A DNA stretch of 64,000 nucleotides from Craspedostauros australis (Eukaryota; Bacillariophyta; Bacillariophyceae; Mastogloiales; Achnanthaceae), in contig JAMXDE010000027.1 in NCBI GenBank assembly GCA_026770025.1, forward strand, positions 620,001 to 684,000. The letters are read 5' to 3'. Shown piece after piece: positions 23,601 through 35,197 of the stretch (positions within the stretch are counted from its first letter, which is position 1; every line of letters begins with the position of its first letter). The notes under the pieces were generated by a model. That model was given only the letters and a program-made list of their open reading frames with translations. It ran no database searches and was not told where the DNA came from. The translations under genes were made by a program, and so were the position numbers.

Positions 23601-26600
23601 CCTTCTCGACCAGCTCCTGGGCAACCTGATTCGATCGGGTGGAGACGAGTGCATCCATCGCCGTTCCAGCTGCCGTCTCGGTCTCGCTGGATGAACCTGA
23701 AGGAGCGGGAGCAATGGCATTTGCTGTGATGCTCCGCTGCTCTTCGATACTTTTTGACATAGCACGCACCGCCGAACGGACAAGCCGACAGACAGGAAGT
23801 GCTCCAAGGAAGGCTACGCGTTGATGGAAGTCCGTGCCATCAGTCCGCGATACGTAAAGCTCGATCAGTAGATTTCGAATAAGCTCAGAGGAGGGAGCCG
23901 TACCATGTCGTCCACCATCAAGCATTTTGGCACATTGATGGACGAGCGTCAATTGCTGGCTGTGCTCGGATCCAGGTACACTAGAATCCCACGGATTCAA
24001 TCGAAGAAAGAGACGGATGACGCGGGACTCCCAGCGGATTCTCGCTTCCGATGCTGACAAGGACCATGACGACCGGATGGACGCGTCCGTTGGAATTGGG
24101 TCATCTTGAAGCGAGATCATCGCAGACTCCTTGAGTTCATTCACAAGTGCCGCGGAAGCAGTATCATCGAGCTCCAAGGAAAGATTCAGCACTTGTCTTG
24201 ACACCTCGGTTGTGCCGAGTCCGCGACGCAGGAAGTTGCTGAATAGATCTGCTGCGGCGCCGAGGTTCTCCATACTAGGAGCTTTGCCACCAGAACTAGC
24301 TGCCTTGCTGTGTTCGATGGAGAACGAAGCATCGAGGTATGCAGCCAAAGTGTTCAAACGCGCTCCATTCCTCCATTGTGCATTGAGGAGTTCCACAGTG
24401 TTCTCGTCGAACTTCTTGGTGGTTCGGTGCAGTTGCTGACCACCGCCTCCAGTGTGTTGATCGTCGTGAGGATACACCACCGCGACTTCGACGCATCTAT
24501 TTCGCATCGCCCTCGATATTTCTCCATTCGATGGATTCATCGAAAGGAATATCCTGAAGTTCGGATGGGGACGGATGATCTGATAGCTAGTCTCCCCGCT
24601 CGTCTCATTCTGCGTGCCGCATTCTGAAAGCAGCAATTCGCCGTTCTTTTCGAGAACTGAATTCAGCCGATCCAGCACAGATGATGGGCACAAGTTTGCA
24701 TTCTCCAGATGCAACCACCTGCCCTCCCTCATCGCCTGGACAAGCACGCCATCTCTCCATACGAAATGCCCTCCTGATTCGCTGCTATGCGCACGTTGCT
24801 TTGCCTCCTTGATGCACTGTATTCCATTCTCAACCCGTGGAATCAAGGAGTTGCGCAGAACCGCAAAGGAGCTGGAATGAGATGTTGGCGCACCTTGCGT
24901 CAAAGACTCCACCAGTTTCTCGATCGCGGCCAGACAGTCCTTCATTCTTGTCAGCAGCACCGATTCACCATCGTCAGCAATTCTCTGCCGAGCCTCAGAC
25001 ATCGACAGGTACAAGGTCCATGCGCGGCCAGATAGCGCTGGATCAGTACCAGTGTCCAGGCTTGCGTTTCCGCTTTCGTGTAGAACGCACGCTGTCAATT
25101 CGATCACGTCATTGACGAGCTGCTTCTCAGATTCCAGTTTGTCCACCTGCTCAAAGCACCCGATGAGCTCGGTCACATCCGATGATGGCGAAAGGCAGTG
25201 CTCCATGATTCCGACGCAGCAAAGTTCCGCAAGCGCCGAAATCATGGAGGAGTTATCGTGATCGGACGATCCAACCACAAGGCATGGCCACTGCAATGAG
25301 ATACATCGTGCAATGGCTTCAATCGGTTGCAGGAGCGATGTCGGGATGTGACGATCTTGGGACATGGGCGTGTGTGTATTGGAATCGCATGGGAGAAGCC
25401 GCTCGAGCACGACATTCCCGACTTTCACTGTCGAGTGTGTGGGGACGATAGCCACGGGCTTTGCGGCCTCTAATTTTGTTCCAAACACCTTTGAATAGAG
25501 CTGGGCGATGTGCTGGCGATCTGACCCGGTTCTAAATCGCTGATGGTATAGGTCGCGCACAATGTCATTCACATTGGTTCCGGTCTTCACGAGCAAATCA
25601 CAGAGGCGGAAGACGTCGCGAAGATTGAACTCCCACGGACTGCCGGCATCTCCAAAGGATCTGTCTTCGGCCACCGCTTGATTCACCATACCGTTGAAAG
25701 TGATAAGCTTGTTGACGAGATCGATCTCGATTTGAGGGTATCGGCCGGTCACGATGGACTTGAGGTCGTGGAGATCAAGCGCATCGACATACACCTTGGT
25801 GAATCGATTCAAGAATGACTTTGGCAACCCCTTTCTTCCACCGCCTTGCGCGAGAGGATTTTGCGCCGCAAAGATGCGGAACGTGGACGGACAGTCGTAC
25901 GTGGTGCCCAGTTCAGGTATGTACACAGTGGCTCGGTGATCAAGGCAGCTGTTCAAGCCTTCCAGCACTGACTGAGACGCGAGGTTCAATTCATCAAGCA
26001 GAATCCAGCTACCCTCCTTGATTGCTGTCAGCAGCACTCCATCGCACCAACGGAAGGAGGCCCCGCTCGATTCAACGTCTTGCACGGGAAGGTCATTGCC
26101 CATGAGGTCTGATATATCCGTCTGCTCGGACAGGTTGATGCGGACGAGCTTGTGCCCCGAAGCAGCTGCGAGAGCAGTGACCAGACTAGTCTTACCGACC
26201 CCAGGCGAACCTTCCAGGAGGATGGGCTTTCGGACTTGCATACCTCGGAGCACACGAAACGCATTTTGCGCGGTCGTGGGGGCGTGCAAGTTGAAGGACG
26301 ATTCTGGGATGGATTCGGTCCCTGTTCGGATGAAGAAGGGGTGCGAGCCAAAGCTGTTTTCGCCGCTCAACTGGAAGCGATGAACTCGTTCGTTTGGCGG
26401 CGATCGATGTTTCGCTGGAGTCTGCCCGTTGATGAAGTCCAAAGCCAGCTTTCGGGCCTTGTCCGCCTCTTGAAGGCCGAGGCCTGCGCCTAGCCCCAGC
26501 CCGTCCAAGTGCATCAAACACGCGCCATGACGATACGCACTCCACAACGTGATGTTTTGGTTTTTGCTCGTCGCCTCCGCAATGAAGCGAGCCCAGGAAA

Positions 26601-29600
26601 GCATATCCCGGAGGGAAAGCTTCAATCCACTGAGAGTGCTTGCCAATTCACCACACACGGTCACGTTGAACCACTCAATGTACTCCAACATGCAAGGTAG
26701 CACGTCCCCCGAACCTGGAATATGCCTGATGCATGGATTGATCGTCTGTCTAAGAACAATCTCGATGTCCGATCTATGAGAAATGGACGGCACCCAGATC
26801 TCTGTAAAACGACTTCGAAGAGCAGGGCTCAGCTCTCGCTTTCCGAAATCTCCTCCTGGGTTCATCGTGGCGAAAATCCTGAAGCTGTCATGGGCGTGGA
26901 TAATGCGATCATCGACGCCATCATCGGTTGTTCGATGATCGTCGCCTTTCTCCGCCAACACGAGTGTCCTCGATGGCTCCAACACGGAGTTCAGTCTCTC
27001 CAGCACTGCATCTTCAGCCAGGCTCATCTCGTCCAACAGCATCATGTGACCTGCCTTCATGGCCTGGACGAGCGGTCCATCTGACCATTCAAACAACGAG
27101 GAGTACCTTGAAATGAGGTCTTGCACTTCGTCACACACCCTTTCGATTGACGGAAGCACATTTTCGGTCATCTCAACGCTTGCGTCGCTTTCCGATGACG
27201 ACTGGGGCCCGGTGGCCAGTTTCCGACGTTTGCGTCGCGTTTCCTGAAGCCCCTTCGATTCGTCATTGTCAGGGTTCGGCAGCTTGAGAGCGTTTTTCAG
27301 TATCGCTTGGATGTTTTGCAGCTCGAGCGGGCCGAGGACGATTTCTGCCAAAGCTTGAGGATTCTTCGCACCACCAGCGTCGCTAACGGCGTTCACGTCG
27401 ACGACGGCATCGTCATGGCCGTCACTATGATCGATCTCCATGTCTTCCGTCCCCAATTCTGGTTCTTCGTGTCGATTGTACGAGAGCCACTGTTTGAGCT
27501 TTGGTGAAATTTCGACGTCACTTGTGAGATCATGCTGCGACAAAGTCGAAAGCAAGTACCTCAGCTTGTGCATGGCTCGACGTGCAAGCTGGTTGCGCCC
27601 TCTCACTGGTCGCAGGCTGCCGAGGAGATCGGAAGTTTCTGTCGTTGCGTGGCAGTTGACGGCGAGAAGCTGCTGCTGATAAACATAGCTCAAGAATTGC
27701 ACGACGGTGGTTTTGCCACATCCTGTTTCACCGACCAACAGAACCGGTTCTTTTTGTTTCACGCATCTGGAAACAAGGCTGATCAACCTCAGCAAGGATC
27801 TCGTGGGAGCGATGGAAGCCACGAAATTGGATGACGCAGGACGTTGGTGAACATTGCTATTCATCCAGTCGTGCAAGAGTTCTCGTGAGGCGGACTGCTT
27901 TCCGTAGTAAAACTCGTCCATGTCCATTTTGGTTTTGAAGACCTCCTCCAGCACCTCCTGCACCAAACCCTTTTCTTCGTCGGTCCGGAGTCTCTCCGCC
28001 AGCAGCATGTACCCCTCGTGGACAAGTTCTAGTTTGGTTGTCGTTTCGCGGCTAGCCCAGCGGAGGAGATCACGAGGGGTGATCAGACTGTCCTTGCCAA
28101 GGAAGAGGCTGCTCTTGCTTCGCCTGTAGCGTAGCTTGTCCATCACCTCCACCAGCCTCTTGGCATGAGATGGCGGGCACCCGCATCTCTTTTCCAAGAT
28201 CAAAATCATCTCGTTGCTCGGGATATCTCCCAGGTACAGCTCAACGAATCGATTTCGGAATGCTCGGGATAATGGCTTGCGCCCGCCGTACACGCCGGAC
28301 GGATTTTGTGTCGCAAAGAGCCTGAAGTTGGGATGCGGCTTCACAGTTTCATTTGTTTCTGCGAGATAGAGCTCGCGATTGTCATCGAGCAGTCGATTGA
28401 GCGCCTCCAGAACTTCGCTTGGGGCAAGATTTAGCTCGTCCAGAATCACCCAGTGTCCTCGACGCAGGGCCTTGACCAAGATGCCATCGCGAAACGAAAG
28501 CAAGCCTCTGGAATCAGCGGAGAATGATCCTGTATACTCCTGAACATCTGTGTGTTCATGGTTGTTGATTCGAACCACCTGGTGGCCGCAACGGGCTGCG
28601 ATGTACTCGACCAACGTAGTTTTGCCTGCGCTCGTGGGGCCCTCAAGAAGGACGGGCCAAGGTCCCGAAGCGATCGCGCATGCCAGACGCCGGAGATTCG
28701 TCTGCGCGGAGTCGGTGAGGATGAAGCGCGCTCGCCCCGATGCGGAGACGCCCGCCCAATCGCTTGGTTCCACCGGTCCTGTCTTGATCCAAAATGGCTT
28801 CAGCAGCGTGTAGCTACTCGCACCCTGACGGCCGCCGGGACGTCTTCCTGGTTGTTCCAGGTCAGTCTTAGAGCATACGTTCTTGATGAGTGCTTTGATG
28901 ATCTTCCTTACCGCCTTGGTGGAGGCATCGTTGAGACAGCCTTCGAATGCGAGCTGGAAACCTTCGTAGAGTACCCGTCGCAGCGGTAGCCTTTGCTCAA
29001 GAACCATGGCCTTGGCGGCTTTCAGAGCTCTGGACAATGTCCGCAACGTGTACCTTGGCTTGTGTCCCGACCCATCCACAAGGCAGTCTTCTGCGAGCTC
29101 GCGGCATCTGAGGTACAGATCTGTCACGAGGATGACGATGTCACGATGCTCGGGAGGCTTTTCGTTTGCGGGCAGCACGCTGGACAGATACGTAGCGACC
29201 ACCGTGCGCAATTCGATCGGATCGAGCAGATCGTGCACGTAAATCTCGGTGAAACGCGACCTTATGCTGGCTTGCAGATCTTTCTTGCCGGCATCCGTGG
29301 CCGGATTCATGGCGGCGAAGAGCCGAAAGTCTGGATCTCGCCGAATGGCCTGCGCGTCACCTCTCTCGGTCAACGTGATGCTGCCTGCAGAATCGTCGAG
29401 CAATCCGCAAAGGCGCTGCAGCGTCTCCGACGAGGCGAGGTTGATCTCATCCAGCAGGACCCATTTGCCCTTCTTGATGGCATCAACAAGCGCGCCCTCC
29501 GAGAAAGCAAATGCCAATCCAGTATCGCACGCGACTCTTTGCCGTTCGAAAGTCTCTGCTTCTTGCTGGAATTGTGCCCATCGCTCCACCGATAAGGATT

Positions 29601-32191
29601 GTGCGGCGTTCTCATTTGCCGCGTTGGGATTTGTCAAGGATTTGACCTTTGCCAATCCAAGTTTCACAGCCTTCAAGAAGCATTGAGACAGTCGCTTCCA
29701 CTTCTTCTTTTGCTTCATGGACGCTGCGTAGTCCAGGAACTGAGAGTTTTGCTTTCTCGAGAAAGTGGCGACGAAGATATCCACAAAGTCTCTGTAGGTA
29801 CGATCGGCGATGTTGCCAATCTCAAGGGGTTTGTATCCCCCCAGCAAGTCTGTGGAATCGGTCTGGAGCGAGAGGTTTTGAACCACCATCTCGCGTCCGC
29901 ACGACTTCGCAAGCTCCTGAATCAACGTGGTCTTTCCGCATCCAGTTTCTCCCACGAGGAGAGTCGGCTCGTTCTCCCGAATGCATATCCCGATGGATTC
30001 CATCAAGCGCAGCGAGTGATTCGTTTGTGAGAACGACTCCGATTGGTTGCTGGTGAATTGATCGGCGATCCGGGTCGTCAGGATCGACCTGCCGATCTTG
30101 ACATAGTCCTCCGATATTTGGGTGTCCGGTTGCCGTGTTTCAACGTGGCGCATTGCTGCATCGCCAGTGATCTGCCACACAGGAGCTGCGCAGCCAGCGA
30201 CAAACTGTTGCCTGACATCCTTGTCCGGGCACGAGCCCAAGAATACATCGACGCTTTCCGCCAAGCATTGGATTCGTTGCGACTCCGTCGTGTACGTCGC
30301 TTTTTCTTCGAATGTCATGCCGTGACTGATTCGAGACAGCAGTTTGAACAAGTCGCGGATAGTCGGTTGCCGGCCAATCCTAAGGTTGCTGGCGTTGAAG
30401 GAATGGTGTTGGTATTGGCGATGGTGCTCGTTGCTTTCGTGCCGATCTGATTCTTGTAAGTGCTCCTGCACTTCACCGTCGTCGCCATCGTCCGAGGATT
30501 CCTTGTCATCCTGCTTCTGCTTTTGCTTCTCCTGACCGCCATCGAAAGCCGTCATGACGGACATGCATGCTTGGGTCACGCTGTCCGGGAGGTTTGGGAA
30601 CAGAGCTTTCGCAACATGCTTGAGTTCCGAAATGGGCAACGGATCGATGTGGACATTCTGCCACAAGGTTGGATTCAGTATCCTCTTTCCACCGCTGCGA
30701 TGCGATCCAATTCGCAGGCTGCGGACATTCTCGCCGTTGCTGCCACTGCCGTGATGCACCTCTGTTGTGGTGCAAGTGCCGAAGAGGCGGAAATTTGGAT
30801 GGCATCGCTCGTACTTCCCATTGCCGATTGGGACGAGCCGTTCCTCGAACAGCTTGACGAGAGCTGCTTGAATCTCGACCGGAACAGCGTCAATGTCCTC
30901 CAGCAGAACCCATTGTCCGCTACGCGCGGCTCGTGTCAGTGCCCCGGGACGCCAGGAGAACTCTCCAGGGATGTCGGTTGTCGTGTACGATCCGACCAAG
31001 GTCTTTGAATCCGTTTCTTCGTCGACGTGTATTTCCAGCAATGGTGCATCTGATTGGCACAGCCGGTTGAGTTCCTTGACCAGGCTAGACTTGCCCGATC
31101 CCGTCCTGCCGCAAACGAGCACGGGTCGGGGGTACGGTTGCGCGCACAGCGACCCACCGATTAGGGTGAGATTGCGTATGGTCGTTGTAGTGTGCACCAT
31201 CCGGCCATTCGATGGATGGTCTGCAATCTGCGATGCCAGATGCGCAGACGAGGGCCCCCGCATATCTGATGCTACTGCGACCCGAGAGGATTTCTCAATG
31301 GCACCCCGTCGGAAGAAGTCAAAGTTGTTGCCAACTGTAACCAGGAGGGTGTGCTTTGGCACGAGCGACCGTACCAATTGGGCTGATGGCAGAACGAATT
31401 CATCCCCATCCCAAAGTTCCACGCGTCCTTTGAGTGACATGGCTTGCATGGCCGCCTCCTCTTGATCGACTATCCATGGATGAAGATTCCACGGCACCAT
31501 GTCATGCTGGACGTTAAATCGTTTGAGATATTCCATCTTTTTCACTGGACTCCAATCCATCAGATTGGCGATGGTCCGTGTTGCATACCACAACAGCATC
31601 GTGCTGGTGCTGGTGTTGGCACGTTGAGCAGTGTGCTCCTGTGATTCTGTATCCACGTCCATGGCATCGTCGTCCACGCGAATCTTGGCACTGTTGCTGA
31701 CGTTCGTCAGAAGGATGGTGAATATGTGAGACCAATCCCAAATCTTTTGCAGTGTGGCGACATCACGGCGATTGTTGTAGAAGCTCGAGAGCTGGTAGGA
31801 TGCCTGCGCCACGATCATTGAGATAGTTGTGTCGCACTGGCTTTGCTGCACCTCATTGGGCCGGACTTTGATGTGCTGATTCTTGGAGCATTGAGCTGCC
31901 ATCAAGAGTTCCGTGAACATGGGCGAGAGATGAGGTGCGATTGGTAGCCACTGGGAGTACAACACGAAGAATTGGACAGCCTGAGCTGAAAATGCAGCTG
32001 AATCTACAGATGATTTGGTTGCCATTAGCTGGGATGCGATTGCCGCGGATACATCCATTGCGATCGGCGCCATCACCCGAAGCAGCTGTCTCATGTAGTC
32101 CGCGCGGTTGGTCCCGTTGCTCTGGTTTCTGTATTGCATCGCAGTCGTGGCATTGCCATTGCAGTCGCGGAAAATGTTGCTGCTTTCGTGA

Positions 32192-32223
<32 letters not shown>

Positions 32224-32607
32224 AATGATACGTTTGTTTCCGTCATGATCGTTTTCATCATCATCATCTTCTTCTTCATCACTCTCATCGACGCTGTCAT
32301 CCGATGCGCCATTTGGGCGGGCAGCCACGAGAGGTGGCAAATGATCCGTTGCCTGGCTGATGATTAATGGATCATTTGCGAGAAGAAGATTGTCGGCAAT
32401 CGCCTGGATGTAGGCTGTTGGATCCAAGCCACTGCCTGGCTTCTTCGACTCTTTTCCAGCGGCAGCGGCAGCAACAGCGGTCGTCTCATTCGTGCCATCT
32501 CCAGCAGGCAGCGTCAGCTGCCGAGAGGCACCCTTGCAGCGTTCCAGGTAGCCGACCACAATGCTGCCACCCTTCTTGGAATCGTCTTGCGCCAGCTTCA
32601 ACTTCAT
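14680..32607 (-). CDS. MDN1: Midasin (MDN1/Rea1), dynein-like AAA+ ATPase of 60S ribosome assembly
   Basis: Midasin pulls assembly factors (Ytm1-Erb1, Rsa4) off pre-60S particles in the nucleolus and nucleoplasm. The frame encodes 5975 aa from MKLKLAQDD, longer than yeast (about 4910) or human (about 5600), with no intron. Six AAA+ modules can be followed by their Walker A sites: GRTGSGKSS near residue 500, GETGCGKTT near 889, GPTSAGKTT near 1327, GETGCGKTT near 1631, GSPGVGKTS near 2137, and a degenerate GSSDHDNSS near 2449. The matching Walker B of the last (WLHLENANL) is also degenerate. A long helical linker follows, then a D/E-rich region (about 4990-5650), then the C-terminal MIDAS domain with DDSES near 5764 and conserved TRTSLCVEG. 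The frame is open 20 codons upstream to a GTG; a small upstream exon is possible. Low-complexity D/E insertions explain much of the excess length. Confidence 0.98.
15640..17640 (-). repeat. Acidic low-complexity region of midasin
   Basis: About 670 codons are dominated by GAT, GAC, GAA and GAG, with runs such as DDDDDEEELDREMGDD and DGDDDDDDANAGD. This is the D/E-rich tether characteristic of midasin. The opposite strand reads as long Ile/Val/Leu-rich frames that are an artefact of this composition. Confidence 0.9.
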
Positions 32608-33621
32608 GGCGGCCGGCGGAATCACGTTGCTCACTCTGGCCAAGTCCTCGTGCGCCTTGCTGCCCACAATGGAGTACTATACGGTGGATATGTGCAGGAA
32701 TCGGTATGCTACTTTTGCACTCTGCGTCGACCGGTACTGATCCTGATCCTGCTGGCTGTTGGCTGGTGGCTGATGTCACACTCAGTCGGGTGGTGACGAA
32801 AACGTACGCGCGCTGAATCACCCTTCCGTTTGGACGCGATCCTGTGTTGGTGGGCTCAGGCACTCGTGTAGTCCTGGGAGTACTCGTACGGTACTTGTAT
32901 TTGCATTAGGATGGCACAATGCGAGTGTAGCGAGAACAGTTGCAATCCCTTGGTATTCGTAAACGTTGGCCTTTACTACTGGACTCGTCCTCCCATCCCT
33001 GTCTTTGCTTCTTCACACGTTGGTGTGTGGGTCTCCAGTCTTCGTCTGTGGTCTTGGTATTGCCACATTTTGATCCTTTCTCTCCCCCTCCTTGTCTGTC
33101 ACTGTTGATGTGTGTGTTGTTCACAAGTTTCAGCCTAATTTTCGTTGGCCATGGAGAGAGATGGGTCTCAAAGTATCTTTTGTGTCTGTCCATACACCCG
33201 CTAAGTGCGCAATCCGATCGTCTGGGTCGGAAAACTCGGAGCTTGACTCGACTGACACAATCAACGCAAATTCAACGAAACAAGATCAACATCACCAAAA
33301 CGCACGAACGAACTCGAAAACATCAACAACCGCCACGCGACGCGGAAAAGTGTGTTGACGGATTCAGTCGTTGCCGCAATTTGCGTTTTTGTGTGGCGAG
33401 GAGGAACAACTTGAAGTGGAGTGCTCTTGCACGTGGAATGTATTGCTCGTGACGAGTAGGATAGTAGTCTCGAAAGTTGTTACGCTACACATCCATCGCA
33501 CACCACAAGACCAAGGACAGCGACGACTCTCAAGACATTTGACTGGAACGCTTCAGAGCAGCACCTATCATTCACATTAGTAGAGTACTCGGAGCGCAGT
33601 CGATTCAAGAAATTGGGTGCG
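32608..33621. other. 1.0-kb gap between divergent genes
   Basis: Shared upstream region of midasin (-) and the presequence protein (+). No supported gene is seen. It holds GAGTACTCGTAC at 32878-32889, a GTACTCG at 33585 and an A/C-rich stretch near 33250-33350. Confidence 0.5.
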
Positions 33622-34806
33622 ATGAGGTCATCGGCGATGTTCGCAGCATTGATGTTGAACGGAGCGCGTACCGTGGCATCGTTCGCGCCTCGGTTCCATC
33701 GATGCGCAAGGCAACAATCTGCTCGAGCCATGCTGCAGTCATCTTCATCTTCAGCGTCGGCAACATTTTCATCGCATGGACTTCCTTACTCGCACAGAAG
33801 GGCATTCTGCGACAAGGCGACGAAACCGGCGGTGCCAAGATGGATGTCGACGACATCAACCTCATCCTTGCCGTCATCTTCGTACGATCAACAATACGCA
33901 GATGCCGCCGGGAGCGGCGATGCGCACACCCAAGGTGGCAACAGTGACGTTGGAGCCGAACCCGTCCTCGGAGGTGACTTTGCTGGACTCGCCGCGACCT
34001 TTTCTCCCGCGGACGGGTCTCTCATCGAAGTCCCCACATATCTCATTCCGGAGGCGTTGATCGAATGGGGACAGGAACCCAAATGCTTGGAGATACTCGT
34101 TTCGGAAGACTTCGTCAACGGTCACGGTATGGAGCGCACGACCCTCACGGTCCTTCCAGAGACGGGCTGTGGCATCGACAACCTGGACACGCAGAAGTCG
34201 AAGGATTCCATGGAGCTGTCGTCTTCCACGGTGCTAGGAGATAACGTGAAAGGAGCCATCGCACTGCAGTACTCCACCACCTCCCAAGACAATCTACGCG
34301 TCGAGACCATTTTCGGGTTGCGTCGAGAGCAGCAACAGCAGATGCAGCATCATCCCAATGACGACGGCACCAATCTGTACCGAATCCGCGTCGTTCTGGA
34401 TTTGATTCCCAACGAAGAGGTGTTCGCCATCCAATCTCCCATGCTCGTGACCAAGGAACGCCGCACCAGCTCCACAAGTACGAGTGGTACACGCGCGGAT
34501 GGCGGTGGGCTGGATGGCCGGACCGTGTCGCAATTGCTGGGCGATGAATTGCGGAAAACGCCGACATTTGCCGAGCAAGCCACCGAAACATCCGGGGAGC
34601 GCGATTCGATACAGTATGTCTATTTGCCGGACGGTATCAGCCTCGCCTATGGCTGGACGCCCAGCGATGAATGGATACTGCAGGTGGCGCATGAGGAAGA
34701 CGGTATCCGGAGAGTTGTCGCAAGGAAGTTCAGCGTCGTGAGCGATAAGAACAGCAGTGGGGGACAGCTCGAATTCGACGTGGAATCATGGGAGGAGGAC
34801 GTGTAG
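33622..34806 (+). CDS. Unknown protein with N-terminal organelle-targeting presequence
   Basis: I do not recognise the mature domain. The 394-aa product starts MRSSAMFAALMLNG; an upstream TTG-initiated extension is unlikely. The first 75 residues are rich in Arg, Ser and Ala, lack acidic residues, and end in PRWMSTTSTSS, a typical mitochondrial presequence cleavage region. A VASFAPR motif near residue 22 resembles the ASAFAP plastid signal of diatoms, so plastid import is a second possibility. The mature part (FSPADGSLIEVPTYLIPEAL, EWGQEPKCLEILVSED, then alternating strands to YLPDGISLAYGW and WILQVAHEEDG) looks like an all-beta barrel. A lipocalin-like DUF3598-type fold is only a guess. It converges on the F-box gene. 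Confidence 0.7.
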   Translation: MRSSAMFAALMLNGARTVASFAPRFHRCARQQSARAMLQSSSSSASATFSSHGLPYSHRRAFCDKATKPAVPRWMSTTSTSSLPSSSYDQQYADAAGSGDAHTQGGNSDVGAEPVLGGDFAGLAATFSPADGSLIEVPTYLIPEALIEWGQEPKCLEILVSEDFVNGHGMERTTLTVLPETGCGIDNLDTQKSKDSMELSSSTVLGDNVKGAIALQYSTTSQDNLRVETIFGLRREQQQQMQHHPNDDGTNLYRIRVVLDLIPNEEVFAIQSPMLVTKERRTSSTSTSGTRADGGGLDGRTVSQLLGDELRKTPTFAEQATETSGERDSIQYVYLPDGISLAYGWTPSDEWILQVAHEEDGIRRVVARKFSVVSDKNSSGGQLEFDVESWEEDV

Positions 34807-35197
34807 GTCGCGATACAAGTAGTTAATGGAGCACTTACGTACTCGACGAGTATGTACATAGTAGTAGTAGTAGAACACATAAATCGTATTGCATGCAGAG
34901 CTAGCGTACGCAACTGAGGCGATGGCCTTTTCTCCAAATATTATGTGTATGAGTATGATCGTGTGCTTGCTGACGAATCAAAGTGTCATGCGGATGGCGA
35001 AAGTACTCTATCGCATCGCATTACAATGTACTCCTTCTTGTATGCTATCTATTGTATTATACATCTTTTTACAGGTAACTGTTTTACCATATGTTTTGAG
35101 CCATTTGAGCAATCATTTTCGAAAGAGTGGCCATGAAGAAGAGTATTGATACTGGCCTCCCCTATTGCTTCTTCCCTCCCTCCCTCCCTCAAGTCAA
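34807..35197. other. Intergenic gap between convergent genes
   Basis: Contains TACTCGACGAGTA (34840-34852), a 6-bp inverted repeat with a 1-nt centre, a short TAG repeat near 34861 and T/C-rich sequence. No gene is seen. Confidence 0.55.
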
